Source of the DNA: Angiostrongylus vasorum
Taxonomy: Eukaryota; Nematoda; Chromadorea; Rhabditida; Metastrongylidae
Length of the DNA stretch: 64,000 bases
Reading direction: 5' to 3'
NCBI GenBank assembly: GCA_018806985.1
Contig: JADANN010000377.1
Coordinates: 62,001-126,000 of the forward strand
A program made the translations under genes and the position numbers. Under the pieces are notes generated by a model. It was not told the origin of the DNA. It saw nothing but the letters and a program-made list of their open reading frames with translations, and searched no databases. Positions within the stretch are counted from its first letter, which is position 1, and each line of letters starts with the position of its first letter. Positions 42,890-54,845 of the stretch are shown piece after piece.

Positions 42890-43500
42890 CAGATTAGCTC
42901 AAGAACTGAACAGTAGGAAGCGAGCGGCTTGAGGAACTTTCAAGACTATCGAAGATGTAATGAAGAGCACGAAGAACACCCGACTCTATGCTCACCTTTT
43001 AGACTGCACGATTCGTCCTGCCTTCATATATGCGTAAGAAACCTGGGTGCTACGTAATTGGGATGTCAAATCAACTAGCGCTATTGAACGCGCTATGGAG
43101 AGGACGTGCCAGGAGTATCCCATTTCACAAAAGTGAGGGAAGGGATCCGAATCTCCGACCTGCGTCAACGATCAAAAATTAAAGACGCCGTTCAATACGC
43201 CAAACTGTTGAAGATAAGGTGGTCCGGACACGTAATGCGTGTGAACGACGACCAATAGACAAAGAGCCGTTAATGGCTGGGATTTTTCGGGATGTCAAAT
43301 GTACTGCACAGAAAGAGACTTGATCGTCAGAGTTCTTCGTGAAAACCATAGAAGAAAGATATGATGGTCAACGAATCCCTAAAGCTTGCTGAATCCAGTG
43401 GGCTACTCTTGCACTAGACAGGGAAAAACGAAAGATTTGCTGACGCTCGCTCGAGTCATTCGACGTTCAACGGAACGACACTTGATGCAGGTGATCTTTG
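42890..43500 (+). mobile_element. RTE retrotransposon, 3' fragment
   Basis: Decayed C-terminal region: RKRAA, FKTIEDVMKSTKNTRLYAHL, then TWVLRNW, and IKDAVQ..-like, GHVMRVNDD-like residues, with stops. Same order as 26740-27330. 5'-truncated. Confidence 0.72.
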
Positions 43501-43509
43501 ATGCTAGGT

Positions 43510-44750
43510 AGCCACGCTTGGTTTCTCGGACTCTGTTATGTGGCTTCTATATATTGCTCGTTTACCGGACGAGGAACGGGCGAATGCGTTGGTGTTTTAG
43601 TTTCTTCAGCCACAGCCATGACAGCTATCGTTAACATAGCAATGTACGATATTTTATGCCATCAAATTCGTTAAAAACCTAGGTATGAAATTGTTGTATC
43701 ATCCTGGTTCAATTCTGGAAGACTTTGAGTGTTTAGTGCAATGGTATTAAGAGCGATGCTTAAACCGTTCATAACTTAAGAGCTGCCGTTCTAGTACAAA
43801 TGTGGAAAGACCAACTGTAACAATTTTTTTTACTCGCACCGTAAATAACGCGAGAGACTTGGTGAGGTCAAACTAAGATTGTTTACAACTTAATCTACTG
43901 CTTTTAAAGTGGTGCACTCTTTTGCTCTTTTAATCACTAATCTAATTTCCGGAAGGGAGCCACTCTTGTTTCCATAGAATGTGGGATGATCTCATCTAAG
44001 CAGCTTCATTTGTCTTCTCGGAAACTTTCCTCAGTTACTTCTACTATTTATTTGCTATGAAGAAGAGTCACTTTCTAGTTATTTTAGTGTGTTTATTTAC
44101 AACTAAAACATGACGACCAGCAATAACTAGTGGTACCAGGGGTTCATGACACTCTTCCATCGTATCAGTCTTCGTTAGATATGAGCCAATCCTGCAACGA
44201 TAGATATTGTTTGAAAAATGTATCGATATTACTTCCAGCTGCCTCAAAGCTTGTTCCCAGCAACAATGAATGGAAATTTTATTAGAGACATCATAGAACA
44301 TACACGTTTGTTTATCGGCGCATGGGACTACACCTAGTTTTCCTCACACCCAGTACGAATTGCATGTGATTCGATTGGGTTCACTCGGTGCCCTTGATGT
44401 CAATGCAGCATCCTCAGTGGCTTGCTAGCCAAACTCGCGAGAAGTTTATCATAAATTACTAAGTGTAGAGTACAGGTCTTCTCTGACCACGCTTGCTGCC
44501 AACATGTGTGTTGGATAAACTATCCACTGCAAATAAACTTTATGTTCCAGACTCTATTTCACGTTCTATTTTGCATGACTCGTCTTCATTTGTGCGGACG
44601 CCAGCACTCCTAGCACTGGAAGTTTTCCCTCGCATCCATCATCCACGAAGGTCGTCGAAGTTCTTACGTATAGGTTTGGCTGCTGCTTGAGAACGCCATC
44701 TACTTTACAGACGTCGCTGAACGCTAGTTCAATCGATTCTCACCAGAGTC
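43510..44750. other. Intergenic, no feature recognised
   Basis: No supported gene or named repeat. Confidence 0.4.
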
Positions 44751-44754
44751 CTCG

Positions 44755-44870
44755 GATAGCCACATTATAGGGGCGGAGGGGAGTGAGCTTGTCCCAGACA
44801 AGTCTGGTACCAATTTCCGAATCTCGGAGGAATGAGAGGCTTGGTGAACCATGTGCGGGGTCGAACCAGA
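44755..44870 (-). repeat. SINE family A fragment
   Basis: TTGTCCCAGACAAGTCTGG, TACCAATTTCCGAATCTCGG, AGGCTTGGTGAACCATGTGC, GGGGTCGAACCAG, the reversed middle and B-box part of family A. Confidence 0.6.
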
Positions 44871-44874
44871 AATA

Positions 44875-45255
44875 CAAACAGAAGCATTAGCAAAAACTAT
44901 GTGAAAAACGAAACAACAGGGAAACAGTATGCTTCGTTGTGAGTGCGTATGCTCCCATATATGATTCTGTGCCTTATATTTAGAATTGGAATAATGATGT
45001 CGGTTTTCTCATGGTTCCAAAACATATATCTTACCTACCTAGTTTAGCGGTGGACGTCCATTCGAAACGATTTTTCAGTGCAACCGGAACAGCACTTCCT
45101 ATCGTCATTCTTTCGATTCGAAAACGCTTCCTACAATATCAGGGAACTTCATTTCTTCATATGTGAAGAGTAACGAAGGACATAATTGTAAAGCATGTTT
45201 TTATTACTTGGTTTCCCATCCTATTTTGTAGAAAATTCTCTAGTACGTTACCTAT
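44875..45255. other. Intergenic, no feature recognised
   Basis: Nothing supported. Confidence 0.4.
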
Positions 45256-45256
45256 C

Positions 45257-45258
<2 letters not shown>

Positions 45259-45323
<65 letters not shown>

Positions 45324-45338
45324 TATATATATATATCT
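45259..45338. repeat. (TA)n microsatellite
   Basis: About 40 TA units with one CTA interruption, immediately before a family E copy. Confidence 0.97.
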
Positions 45339-45344
45339 TTTTCC

Positions 45345-45730
45345 TCCTAACGGCTTACCGCCTCATCGTGGCTGGGAGCTGTTCCTGGCTATCGGGCTGC
45401 GATGTGCAGCGGGGGATTCACCCGCAGCAGGGTCTCTCAAGCTGAGAAGGAGTCCGGTGTTTCCATCAGGAAGCTCGGCTAAGAGCAAACCAATAACAGG
45501 GTGCACCACCGTCCTGGTACCAGACTAGTCGCATGGTGGAACATCTGCCTCTGATCCACTATGGCTGCAACTGCTTGTGGTGGTGACGACCTGAAGAAGG
45601 GTTCGACTAAGCTGACATCGATACTCCTGGGAAGGACGATAGCTAAACCAACAAGTCACCGGGGAGTGGAAATTATGCTGAGACCCGCACAACCAATGAA
45701 GCCGGGCCATCCAAGTATTCAAGTATCCAT
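45345..45730 (+). repeat. Repeat family E, copy 5
   Basis: CTCCTAACGGCTTACCGCC, GGCTGGGAGCTGTTCCTGG, GGGATTCACCCGCAGCAGG, GGTGTTTCCATCAGGAAGC, TGGTGGTGACGACCTGAAG, ending GGCCATCCAAGTATTCAAGT. Close to complete. Confidence 0.82.
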
Positions 45731-45984
45731 TTTCAGGTTATTTATGGATGGTGTCGAAGTCGGACATATTAGTTCTAGAATAAGCAAGATTGGGTTCCTC
45801 GACAGTGGGAATATGCAGAGATTTTAGAGTTGAATAAATATAAGTTTCACGGATCTCCCTCATAGAGCGGATCTCATGCAAGTTAGTCATGAGGCAACGT
45901 GGTGGGTCCCAAGACGGATAGGGGTTAATCCCGGAACAAAGGCCACGTTGGCTTCCCTGAGACGCAGATAAATCCAAGAAATGG

Positions 45985-46170
45985 GTTCTTTGTTTCTCCT
46001 GCGCCGATTTGGTACATGGCTTCTATGTTTATGCACATATGTTCATGCATGCGTGTGTGGATGTGTTCTCGTTTATGCGGGTTGTACTCTACGTGTCAAT
46101 TCGGCCAAAAACGATGCAACTAAGTATTTTGGAACTACATGGGAGGCGGTTACGAGTTGCCTCCAACGCG
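45985..46170 (+). repeat. Repeat family D, copy 3
   Basis: CTGCGCCGATTTGGTACATG, GTTCATGCATGCGTGTGTGG, TCTCGTTTATGCGGGTTGTA, AACGATGCAACTAAGTATTT, ACATGGGAGGCGGTTACG, TTGCCTCCAACGCGAAC. Good match to 23880-24070. Confidence 0.55.
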
Positions 46171-46204
46171 AACATGAGCTTTGATTTCAATATTTACACT
46201 GGCA

Positions 46205-46490
46205 GGGGAGCATATTGCGCAGTGGCTAGAGGCGCCCCGCGATAACATACAGAATCGATCCCGTGCACTAGGCTCACCAGTCCTTCTATCCCTTTGAGGT
46301 CAGTAAATTGGAACCAGACCTATCTAAGATGGTTGTAGCACTGACTCGATATATCGGTAGAGCCACCGTGAGTCAATGTATAGGTTAGATATGCATTCAT
46401 TTATCCCAAACGATAGCAGATGAAGTCGAATGCATAGCGCAACCCTCAGGGATCGATCAACGCCGAGGGCTTTATCTTTATTTTTTTTAA
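46205..46490 (+). repeat. SINE family A, full-length diverged copy
   Basis: GAGCATATTGCGCAGTGGC (A box), GAATCGATCCCGTGCACTAG, TTGGAACCAGACC, TCGATATATCGGTAGAGCC, GATCGATCAACGCCGAGGGC, CTTTATCTTTATTTTTTTT. No clear target duplication found. Confidence 0.82.
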
Positions 46491-46732
46491 CCAGAAAAAT
46501 ACTAATATGTCTTACAGTGTGTGCTTTATGTGACTCAGCCAACGTGATAGGGAAGGAGAAAAAGTGTGGAACAAAACAAGGAATAACAAGAAGTGAAACA
46601 CGAAACAAAAACAAATTAGGGTCAAGTAGGTGGGTCGCAAACCATCGGGATTCCAAGCTTTCTCGTCTAACATCTTTATTTCTGTTCAGAATAATTACAA
46701 CCTTACTAATGACTGGCAACTTCTGAAGATGA

Positions 46733-46925
46733 TGGCTGCCCTATATGGTCATCGGCATGCCTCCCTCAGCTCCAGCACTCGCTGCTCTGTCCCGTTGCAT
46801 GTGTGCCCATTTAGTGCACCGCGTGTATCGATTTTGTGGCAGATGGACGTCGAGCGTTCCATCCGTCTAGCCCACCCCGCTATGGATATCCCCCACACGC
46901 CTAAACCCGCTAAGTGGTCTCGCTT
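46733..46925. other. GC-rich islet of unknown nature
   Basis: Conspicuously richer in G and C than its surroundings, and open in two plus-strand frames (one starts MAALYGHRHASLSSSTRC). No splice-supported gene and no similarity to the other repeats here. Could be a decayed exon, a short repeat seen once, or part of a non-coding RNA. Confidence 0.3.
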
Positions 46926-46929
46926 CCTC

Positions 46930-47835
46930 TTATCAATTTACAGTTGGCCAATATTACTAAATAACTGTATACCTTATTGTTCTGGGGATTTGTTTGTTTT
47001 CACGTCGATGATTTCGTGCGGTACTTGACAGATTCACAGTTCTTCGACCGACAAATGTGGTGTTTTTCCTCGATCGATACCTTCTTTTCACGGTCTTTTA
47101 GTTTTTCTTTGTAGTTCTGATTTACTTAGATGTGTTTCGATTTTTACACTTGATTCTAAGCTTTTGAAACATTTTGCTGGATATCCAACGTAAATCCTTC
47201 TTGTAAAGTTGTTACTTGCCAGCGTCCGTTCTCCTTTTTTGTTGGGATTAATTAATCCCATGCGCTTTAGAGTAACTAGGATTGTAACAGGAAGTTCCGC
47301 CACTTCATCCAAGCTATGGCAACTGTTCCCAGAATAGTTTCTATTCGTTCCTACTATCCTATGTCCGTGTAGTAATTATGTCAACTAATGACTACATTCA
47401 CTTGTCTTCATATCACATAGCAATCCTACTCTTTGTAGATGTTTCTGTCTCATTCAGAGTAATTCCTCTTGCAGTAAACAGTCTTTGTCTTCTTAACTAA
47501 TTCCTTTACAAGTCCGAATACAGCTGATTAGAATTGTGTAACAGTCCTGACGTTCCGGAAAGGTTTTGAATCGTAAAAGCGATAAATGAAACTGTTTTTT
47601 TACACCGTCATTAATCGGCCGGTCTACTGATGGTTGTACGATTACGAAGAAACTGCAAGAAATTCTGGGACCCGTGGTATCTTTTTTATTCATTATGAAT
47701 CGCTCCAGGAAGAAATGAGGAATGTTTTTTGTACCACACTGCTCTCATCACCCAGCTAGATTTGGACCTAGTTAAGCCAACGTTGTTCATATCGCATGCC
47801 ATGAAGGGTTTGTTATCGGTCCTTAACTAACCGAG
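46930..47835. other. Intergenic, no feature recognised
   Basis: No supported exon or repeat. Confidence 0.4.
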
Positions 47836-47841
47836 TTTGTG

Positions 47842-48097
47842 CTAGTTGGCCAGTGAAATATATAGTAGTTGGTCGGATTGGTCCTCTGACGGCAGCTGTA
47901 GGTGGAATGCTCGATTTTGTATGAGTTCGCCACACGGGACTTTTTTCGTAACTGCCGTGAACAACCTCGACTTAGGGTTACAACAGTTTATAGCAGTAAT
48001 AACAATACAATAACAACAGTATGATGATATACAGTTGGGTGAACGGATACAAGGGAAGGACTTGAACGCACTTGAACGAGGCACGGGAGCGGAATAC

Positions 48098-48145
<48 letters not shown>

Positions 48146-48600
48146 TACACACAGTCAGGGATAGTGCTACTAACTAACTTCTCTAGTGATTGGGGCTTTT
48201 ATAGAGGGAACTAGAGACAGTGCTCAGGGAGAGGTTCTAAGAGTTTCTCAGCTGGTACAATCTGATAGAGCTACTTGCACAAAGGGTTCATGAAGTCTAT
48301 ACAATAGCTTATACAGACAGTACATGTGAAAGCGCGCAACAGCTCGTGCGGAGTGTTCATCTGAAAAGTGACACAAAGGCCTGTGAAAAAAAGTTCACGA
48401 AAGAGAGGGAATAGCTTGTACTATGGCTTTTACAGAAAGTATATTTGGAAACGGTACAAAGTCTTATACAGTATGAATGCGTAGATTTAAGGTAATTACA
48501 AGTAAGTGGTTAGTTTAGGAAACATGCGATACTGAAGAGAATAGGAACTATTTGGGGGAGTAGTTACTAAGTAATTTAAAAGGTTATGGCGCCTAAACCT
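47842..48600 (+). repeat. Repeat family F, copy 1
   Basis: AATGCTCGATTTTGTATGAG, TTCGCCACACGGGACTTTTT, TCGTAACTGCCGTGAACAAC, ACAGTTTATAGCAGTAATAA correspond to 54310-54440. The following region carries irregular short repeats (TATACAGACAGTACATGTG, TTTACAGAAAGTATATTTGG). Nature unknown. Confidence 0.5.
48100..48142. repeat. (GA)n microsatellite
   Basis: About 20 uninterrupted GA units inside family F copy 1. Confidence 0.97.
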
Positions 48601-48604
48601 TGCG

Positions 48605-48920
48605 AATTGAAAGCTCGTTTTATTTAATTAATTTTTTTTAAAAAATTCGATACCCTAGGGTAACCCTCACTCTCCACAAATGAGAGCTTGACGACTTTCA
48701 TGTGGATATCTCCTCTCCAAGAACAGGAAAAATAAAGGATATCGCACAAAAATCATAATGACCTTCGTGTCCCTCGGCCAGGGAACCTCTAGAGCATGGA
48801 AATTATGAATAAAAAGCTTTTTCCCGATGATTAATGGGTTCGCGATTGACATAGATGGGAGATGGTTCTCTTCCTAATACGGGTAAATAATTGTGCTATG
48901 CCATTATTCCAGATCGATGT
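48605..48920. other. Intergenic, no feature recognised
   Basis: Nothing supported. Confidence 0.4.
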
Positions 48921-48924
48921 TATA

Positions 48925-49872
48925 TTAGCTTGTCCGAAAATTTATGCAGGATTTCAGCCTGTATTTAGAGTCGCATGTCTCGGTTAAGAATGAACTTTGC
49001 TGATCGAAATAAAAAACATTAGAATCTCCAGGTTCTTGTCTACAAGAAAGGCCAAGTGATTGACAGCGGCAGTGTTGTGGCCGAAAACGGCGCGGTCGAA
49101 AACAAGGACGCTGTTGGGGTCACAGCAGCAATCTTGTGGTTAGAAGTCAGGCGCCAGTTGCATGAAACCCTGAAATTCTGGAAGCGATGTAGTCGCTGAA
49201 GAGATTTTCGACCACCTCTTGGTTTCCGGAGTATTTCTCGCACAAGAAGTTATCGAAGAATGCTCATAGAAATGCTAGTGGGTAGGCAAGAGATCACGCG
49301 AGCATGGTGGATGAGAGGCCGCTAGTGCTAGTGTGCTGCCAAATCGTACGACACCCCATTTGTGGAGCTTTCTCCTCTTCAAAATCTTCTTTAGATGTTC
49401 TGAAAGAGTTGAGAGGCTCACATTGAGTTTCTCTGCAAGTTCTCGAACAGTTATGCATGTGTTTCCGCTCATCAAACCCTTCCATTTAGCGTCATCAGTA
49501 GCAGAAGAACGTTGGTGGTCTCCTCTTATCTTGAAAGTTGAAATCGACATGGCGAAATTTTCCAAGGCAACGTTGCACTATGCGTTCAATAACCCTTTTT
49601 TGGCCATATACGCCATTAATGTTCCAAGCTGTTAGCGCTGAGTACGTCAGAAACTGAATTCGCAGAAGTAGACTTGTTGAAATTGTTATTTTGACGTCTG
49701 AAATTGTAACCTTTAAAATTTGTCGAAAAACGGAACTCCTATCATTATACCATGCACAAATAAATGAGCTCTGCACTACTGTATAATAGTATGACATTTT
49801 AAAAAGAACTATTACTTAAACATAGAAGAGAAATGACATCACGTGGTGGACATAAATATCCGAAAAGCTTAA
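48925..49872 (-). mobile_element. Mariner-family transposon, internally deleted
   Basis: Ends: TTAGCTTGTCCGAAAATTTATG at 48925 and a partly matching inverted end (ATAAATATCCGAAAAGCTTAA) at 49872, each next to TA (48923-48924, 49873-49874). On the minus strand the DNA-binding part is clear (ERIVQRCLGKFRHVDFNFQD; MSGNTCITVRELAEKLNVSL, STLSEHLKKI). A C-terminal relic (HFFDNFLCEKYSGN) follows, but the catalytic middle is missing, so at 948 bp it is a deleted copy. It belongs to a different mariner lineage from 15824-17082, judging by its ends. Confidence 0.82.
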
Positions 49873-49899
49873 TAAGGATCTTGGTTGAGCGCCTATTGG

Positions 49900-50190
49900 A
49901 TAAAAAAATAAAAAGGATGAAGCTCTCGGCGTTGATCAATCCTTGAGGGATGCGCCATCCAGTAGGCTTCATTAAATATCGTTGGAAGTGGTTGAATGCA
50001 TATCTGGCCTTTACAATGACTCACGGTGGCCTACCGACGCATCGAGCCAGTGCTGCTATCCTCCCAGACAAGTCTGGTACCGATTTGCCGACTCCGAAGC
50101 AGTGGAAGGCTTGGTGGGCCATGGGCGCGGGGATCGATTCCACGTGTGTGTTGCAGAGCGCCTCCAACCATTGCGCTACACGCGCCCTTA
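49900..50190 (-). repeat. SINE family A, full length
   Basis: Reverse orientation: AAAAGGATGAAGCTCTCGGC, TTGATCAATCCTTGAGGGAT, CTGGCCTTTACAATGACTC, CCAGACAAGTCTGGTACCG, GATCGATTCCACGTGTGTGT, CATTGCGCTACACGCGCCC. Confidence 0.88.
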
Positions 50191-50194
50191 ATTG

Positions 50195-50470
50195 TCTATG
50201 GTTGCTTTCTAAAAACATTTACGTTCTTCCTTCCAAACTTTTTCAAAATGCCTCAGACAGTGTTTTTTCTCCACACATTTGTTTTAATAGCTGAATGATA
50301 CGTCCTTGTTATCTTTTCGATGTGTAACGAACTTTTAACACTACATCGTTGCTTTTTTTTCATTAATCTGTACCGAACAAAGTAACCACAATCATCGGGT
50401 AACTTGACCAGGCATTGGGCACAACTGTAGTCTGTATTATTTATTCTTCGCCAAAAAAATACTAAGGGAA
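50195..50470. other. Intergenic, no feature recognised
   Basis: Nothing supported. Confidence 0.4.
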
Positions 50471-50475
50471 GATTG

Positions 50476-50752
50476 CAGAGGACAGAAGGCAATTGCTGGT
50501 TCGACCTCCTCTCCAACGCTGTCGTCTAATCCATGTGGGACTCCCCTAAGTTGGCTATCTCCAATATTGCAAGGAGAATCGACTTGACCACTAATTTACG
50601 ACATAAAAAAGAAATTCTCAATCACAAGCGGAAACAACACGCGAAATGTTCGAAGACCTTCATGGATTGTAAATGGGAAGAAAGCGAATGCAAGAAGTGG
50701 TTGGATCCGCGCAGAAGATATGATGACGAGTCATGTAAAATAAAAAAATAGA
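50476..50752 (+). repeat. SINE-like family C, copy 3
   Basis: B-box-like GCTGGTTCGACCTCC near the head, TCTAATCCATGTGGGACTCC, TCTCCAATATTGCAAGGAG, ACACGCGAAATGTTCGAAG, GTGGTTGGATCCGCGCAGAAG, ATGATGACGAGTCATGTAAA, then an A-rich end. Confidence 0.62.
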
Positions 50753-50874
50753 ATTGTTCTTTCTTGCACGACCGAGTTACACAATGAGCTTCGATCGCTC
50801 GAAAAACACAAGGGGTATCACACTTCTATTATGAGGTGGGTTTATTTTTCACTGTTTTTGGCGAGAAAGCAGCC

Positions 50875-51429
50875 AAAATATTAGTATTTACTCCATAGGC
50901 CATTTTCAGCACTCCAGCAAAAAACGAACTAGAAACTTCTCAGATGGGAACGATAAAATCTGTGTTTGAATCTAACTTGTTTTGCTTTCACGGCATAAGG
51001 TTCACTCATAGACGGGTTCGATGATAGAAATGCCGAAAGCAGTTTGCTTAATCCACCTCTTAGATGAATCCTCTGGACGTATCAGTTCTATAGCCATAAA
51101 GAAATCGTTGCGTTAGTAGACTGTTAGGAGTTCTTTCCACCAATATTTTTTTATTTGAGGCACGAAAAGATCATGAGAGCACTGACGAGTTTTTCTCAAA
51201 TTGTGAAGCTGTAGATCTTGGTTTAAGATTATAGATTCACAAGATTATTTTAGGGAGTTCTGATGAACGCTTGACAGGGCTTATGGAGATTCTTCATGTT
51301 TCACTTTGCTCGAAACTCATCAAAGTATAGCTATTCAAACACAGATTTTATCGTTTCCGTCTGAGAAGTTTCTAGTTCGTTTTTTGCTGGAGTGCTGAAA
51401 ATGGCCTATGGAGGAAATACCAATATTTT
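50875..51429. mobile_element. Foldback MITE with about 97-base inverted arms
   Basis: 50875-50971 and 51332-51429 are reverse complements with few differences (outer ends AAAATATTAGTATTTACTCC and, inverted, AAAATATTGGTATTTCCTCC; inner ends CTGTGTTTGAAT). The 360-base centre has no open frame of note. No clear target duplication was found. A non-autonomous DNA transposon is the simplest reading. Confidence 0.8.
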
Positions 51430-51434
51430 CGAAA

Positions 51435-51775
51435 CTATAGAATCAAAGTCATTTTGTCGCATTAATGATTGAAGATGAAGTAGTTAATGTCATGTAGTAT
51501 TCAGGTACGATATCACCTATATCACCCTTGGTCTTGTCAACCGTAGAGGGGCTCGATCGGGGAGACGGCAAAGTCTCCATTTGTCTTTGTTGGGTACAAG
51601 TATAGCCCAGTGGTGGGGGGAGAGGGGGGTGGTCGCTCTAAGGAATCACTGAGTATCAAATCTTCTAGGGTTTTCGCCCTAAGAACTATGCCGATGGGAT
51701 AGCTGGCCCTCCTACTGTTCGTTTAGCTTCGTAGGTAATCCAGTGGTTAGTGCTTGTATATTCGGTGGCCGTTAG
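51435..51775. other. Intergenic, possible old repeat
   Basis: Contains a G-rich run (GTGGTGGGGGGAGAGGGGGG near 51610). No family recognised. Confidence 0.35.
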
Positions 51776-51779
51776 GAGG

Positions 51780-52165
51780 CATTACTTGTTCTGTCGACCT
51801 AATTTTCGATATTTGAGAGCGTGTAGTGGCCGTCTGATTTTTGATCGCTGATGTAGGTCGGGGCTTCCGATCCCTCCGCTTACTTGCATGATACCAGATT
51901 CTGCAAGCATCGCCGTCTCAACTGTACGTTCGATAACGTTAGGTGACCTTTCATCTTGCTTATGTAGCGACCATGTTTCTGGTGCGTACGTTAAGGCAGG
52001 GGGAATGGTAGAGTGGAATAAATAGGCACGCAGTCACGTGTTTCTTCTCCTCTTCACTATATCGTCGGTGCTCCTGAAAGCTTCCTAAGCCGTCGTCTTC
52101 CTCCTACTCAGTTTTGGAGCTGAGTTGTTCATCATGCTGATTTTCCAGCCCAGGTAGACGCCGCC
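51780..52165 (-). mobile_element. RTE retrotransposon, 3' coding fragment
   Basis: On the minus strand: ALTYAPETWSLHKQDERS, then VIERTVETAMLAESGIMQV and LHQRSKIRRPLHALKYRKL. This is the C-terminal region found at 26740-27330. Frameshifts are present; truncated on both sides. Confidence 0.75.
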
Positions 52166-52537
52166 ATTAATTGCTGCAGTTTTTTATTGAAACAAGCAAA
52201 TGTTCTATAAAGGCAATCATTCATTGTCTCCATGCGTTCTTTCCATTCGTAGATTCCCTAGTGGTCCGGATATATGTAAGCTGCCAAATCTGCAGAGAAC
52301 TAATTTGCTATCCATTCGTATTTAGTTACTTAAATGGACTGTTACATGCTATCCTTTCTTCCAGGCAATACCCGCACCAATATGGTCAATGAAAGTAGTA
52401 GGGCTCTGTCATGGGTTTGACTGCGGTTTTTTTAAAAATAAACTGCTAAGCCGATCAAGTGTTGCACCATTGTGCACTTTTTTCTTATCAAAAAATTTTT
52501 CTTCGTACTCTTTTTTTTCTTGTAATAAGCAGGAACA

Positions 52538-52865
52538 CACAACGGTTTACCGCCTGATCGCCGCTACGAGGTGTTCCTATGTGTCGGACTGCGATGAGCA
52601 GCGTGCTGTTTCTCCCCACACAAGGTTTTTTTCTTCAATCGGTAGGGACCCTAAGTCTCCGTGGTTCTCCTATTCTGAGAGTGAGTCCGACGTTTCCATC
52701 TCGATGCCCAGTTAAAAGTAGGCCAATAGCAGGAATCACCACTGTCCTAATATCAAACCAGTCTTATGGTGGAAAATCTTCCTCTGTTCAACTAGGCGGC
52801 TACCGCCTGTGATGGTGACGACCTGAGGAAGGCTTTTACTAGGCTGACCTCGGGGATGACTCCTT
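52538..52865 (+). repeat. Repeat family E, copy 6
   Basis: ACAACGGTTTACCGCCTGAT, GAGGTGTTCCTATGTGTCGG, GTCCGACGTTTCCATCTCG, GTCTTATGGTGGAAAATC, GGTGACGACCTGAGGAAGG. It directly precedes an RTE endonuclease, raising the question whether family E contains RTE 5' sequence. Confidence 0.7.
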
Positions 52866-54304
52866 AATGGCACATACAGCAAAAATGCTGCCTCAGTACC
52901 GCCGCACACTCTGTACCCCAGTCTACAACGACGTGCGATGAGAAGTGCGATGAGAAGAGCGGTGAGCGGCGATCAGATCTCGGTATACATAGGTTGTCAG
53001 AGGAAGCGAACAAAACAAACACTCCCACGACACGGCATAGAGATTACTTTTTTGCTCTGCACCTGTAAGATCTGAGGTCTCTTTAGACGTCATCAAACCC
53101 CAATCTTCCTCCCTATAAGAGACGAAAGGCAAGAAGGTTGACAAACGCCAATTAGATGACGGGACTTTGTCGTTCTCGGACGAAAACTTCCATTACGAAA
53201 GGTTGGAGGCGTCGGCTTGGTCGCACACCCTACTATTTTCCTTCTATTCAGCTCATATGAAATCCTGTCACCGTGCTTGGCCATTCTTAATCTCTCAATT
53301 CCATTTGAGAAGAAAATCAGTATTATCAACTACTACTCACCAACTTGTGCAGTTGATGAGAGGGAACTTTACGCGTTCTACAGCAGGGTGGAGAAAGGAA
53401 TCCCCAACGAAAAGTTTTATAATTTCGTTGTTGGAGATTTCAGTTCCAGGGAAAGACCAACGAGAATGAATACAGAATAGGAAAATTCGAATTGGAGATC
53501 GTAAAAGGAGTGGAAAGTGCATTGTAGGACTTCTATCCTCAGCACATCTCGTCCATGGTAATTGATTTTTCGAGAGGAGAGTAAATCACCGATGGGCTTG
53601 GAGGCCTTCTAGGCCTTCTAACGGCACGATTCATGCGGAAAAAAGCTGGAAAGGAACTATCACCGCCTAAGAAAAGCAGGACAAGTAATGTCTGAAGAGG
53701 ATATTCTCAACAAAGTCCTCTCCTCATGTAATTGGCAGATAAGGAAGACCAAACCGACGACTACAAGCTGCTTGTCGGAGGACTTAAAAATTATGCCTTA
53801 TTCGTCTCAGTCGTCTCAGTTCCTCAGGCGAGAAGCTCAGACCTCATCTCCATTACTACTAAGGAGTTGCTGAAGGAGAGAAGGAGAATCAACTTTATCC
53901 TAATGCAACACACATAACACGGCTGATAATAAATACCAGCTGTAGTAGGTCTTTGGAGGAGAATTCACATTGGTAAAGACAAAAAGTTATTGGATGGAGC
54001 TCAAAAAACATCTAGTCTGAAGAAGAGCTGTCGAGATTGTGCAACCATAAGGTTCTGCTATCCAGCCTGATGAATGAAGATGAGACTAGCACGACATACC
54101 ACAATGATAACGAGTTGATGACGGAAGAGTCCACTTCCGATCTTTTCCTTTCGACAATACCACCGGTCTCTTATGCTGAACTATCCGCTTGAGGAAAACT
54201 GCCTGGAATTCTACCCTCTGAAGTTCGAGTTGTGATAGAAAGGACTTTAGTAGTTGCTAGTGGAAATTAGGGTCTTCGAGTCAGTTCTCGGCACCTTATC
54301 ATCA

Positions 54305-54450
54305 CTAGCTTTGAGTAGGGTGCTCGACTTCGTAGAAGTTGCCACTTGGGACTTTTTTCGTAATTGTCGCAAAGCAATATCTCAAAATTGGGTAACTAAA
54401 CCGTTTATAACAATAATAATAGTTCAAGAATAACGAAATATAAACATTGG
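54305..54450 (+). repeat. Repeat family F, copy 2
   Basis: GGTGCTCGACTTCGTAGAAG, TTGCCACTTGGGACTTTTTT, CGTAATTGTCGC, GTTTATAACAATAATAATAG match 47900-48015 in order. Confidence 0.55.
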
Positions 54451-54644
54451 TACAATACAGACTGCAGTATAGCATCGTGATCAATAAGTGAGGGTAAGGC
54501 GGGTTAGTATCTTTGTTATAGGCCAGTAAAACAGTGCCATGTGCATTTAGAATAAACCAATAGTGTCACAAGATTTAGGCACATTAAGGAATTTATATAA
54601 ACCCGTAATACTGACTCACAAACAAGAATACTATAGGGTTACAT

Positions 54645-54845
54645 ACTATATGTAGGCTTGTGATGTCGTTCTGATGAAGTCAACACGTTAAGGTAAGGTT
54701 ACGTTCAGGTTACATGTAAGCTTGTGATAACATTGCGATGAGGTTATGTGTTAACTTGTAAGTACATTGTGATTGGGTTAACATACTGAAGAATACATGT
54801 AAGCGTATGAATATAGTGCGATGAGGTTAATGTGAACACACAATA
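54645..54845 (+). repeat. Diverged tandem repeat
   Basis: About four imperfect units of 40-60 bases around GTAAGCTTGTGATAACATTG and GCGATGAGGTTATGTG: starts near 54653, 54715, 54758 and 54798. It probably belongs to the body of family F, since 48240-48480 has similar irregular repeats. Confidence 0.5.
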
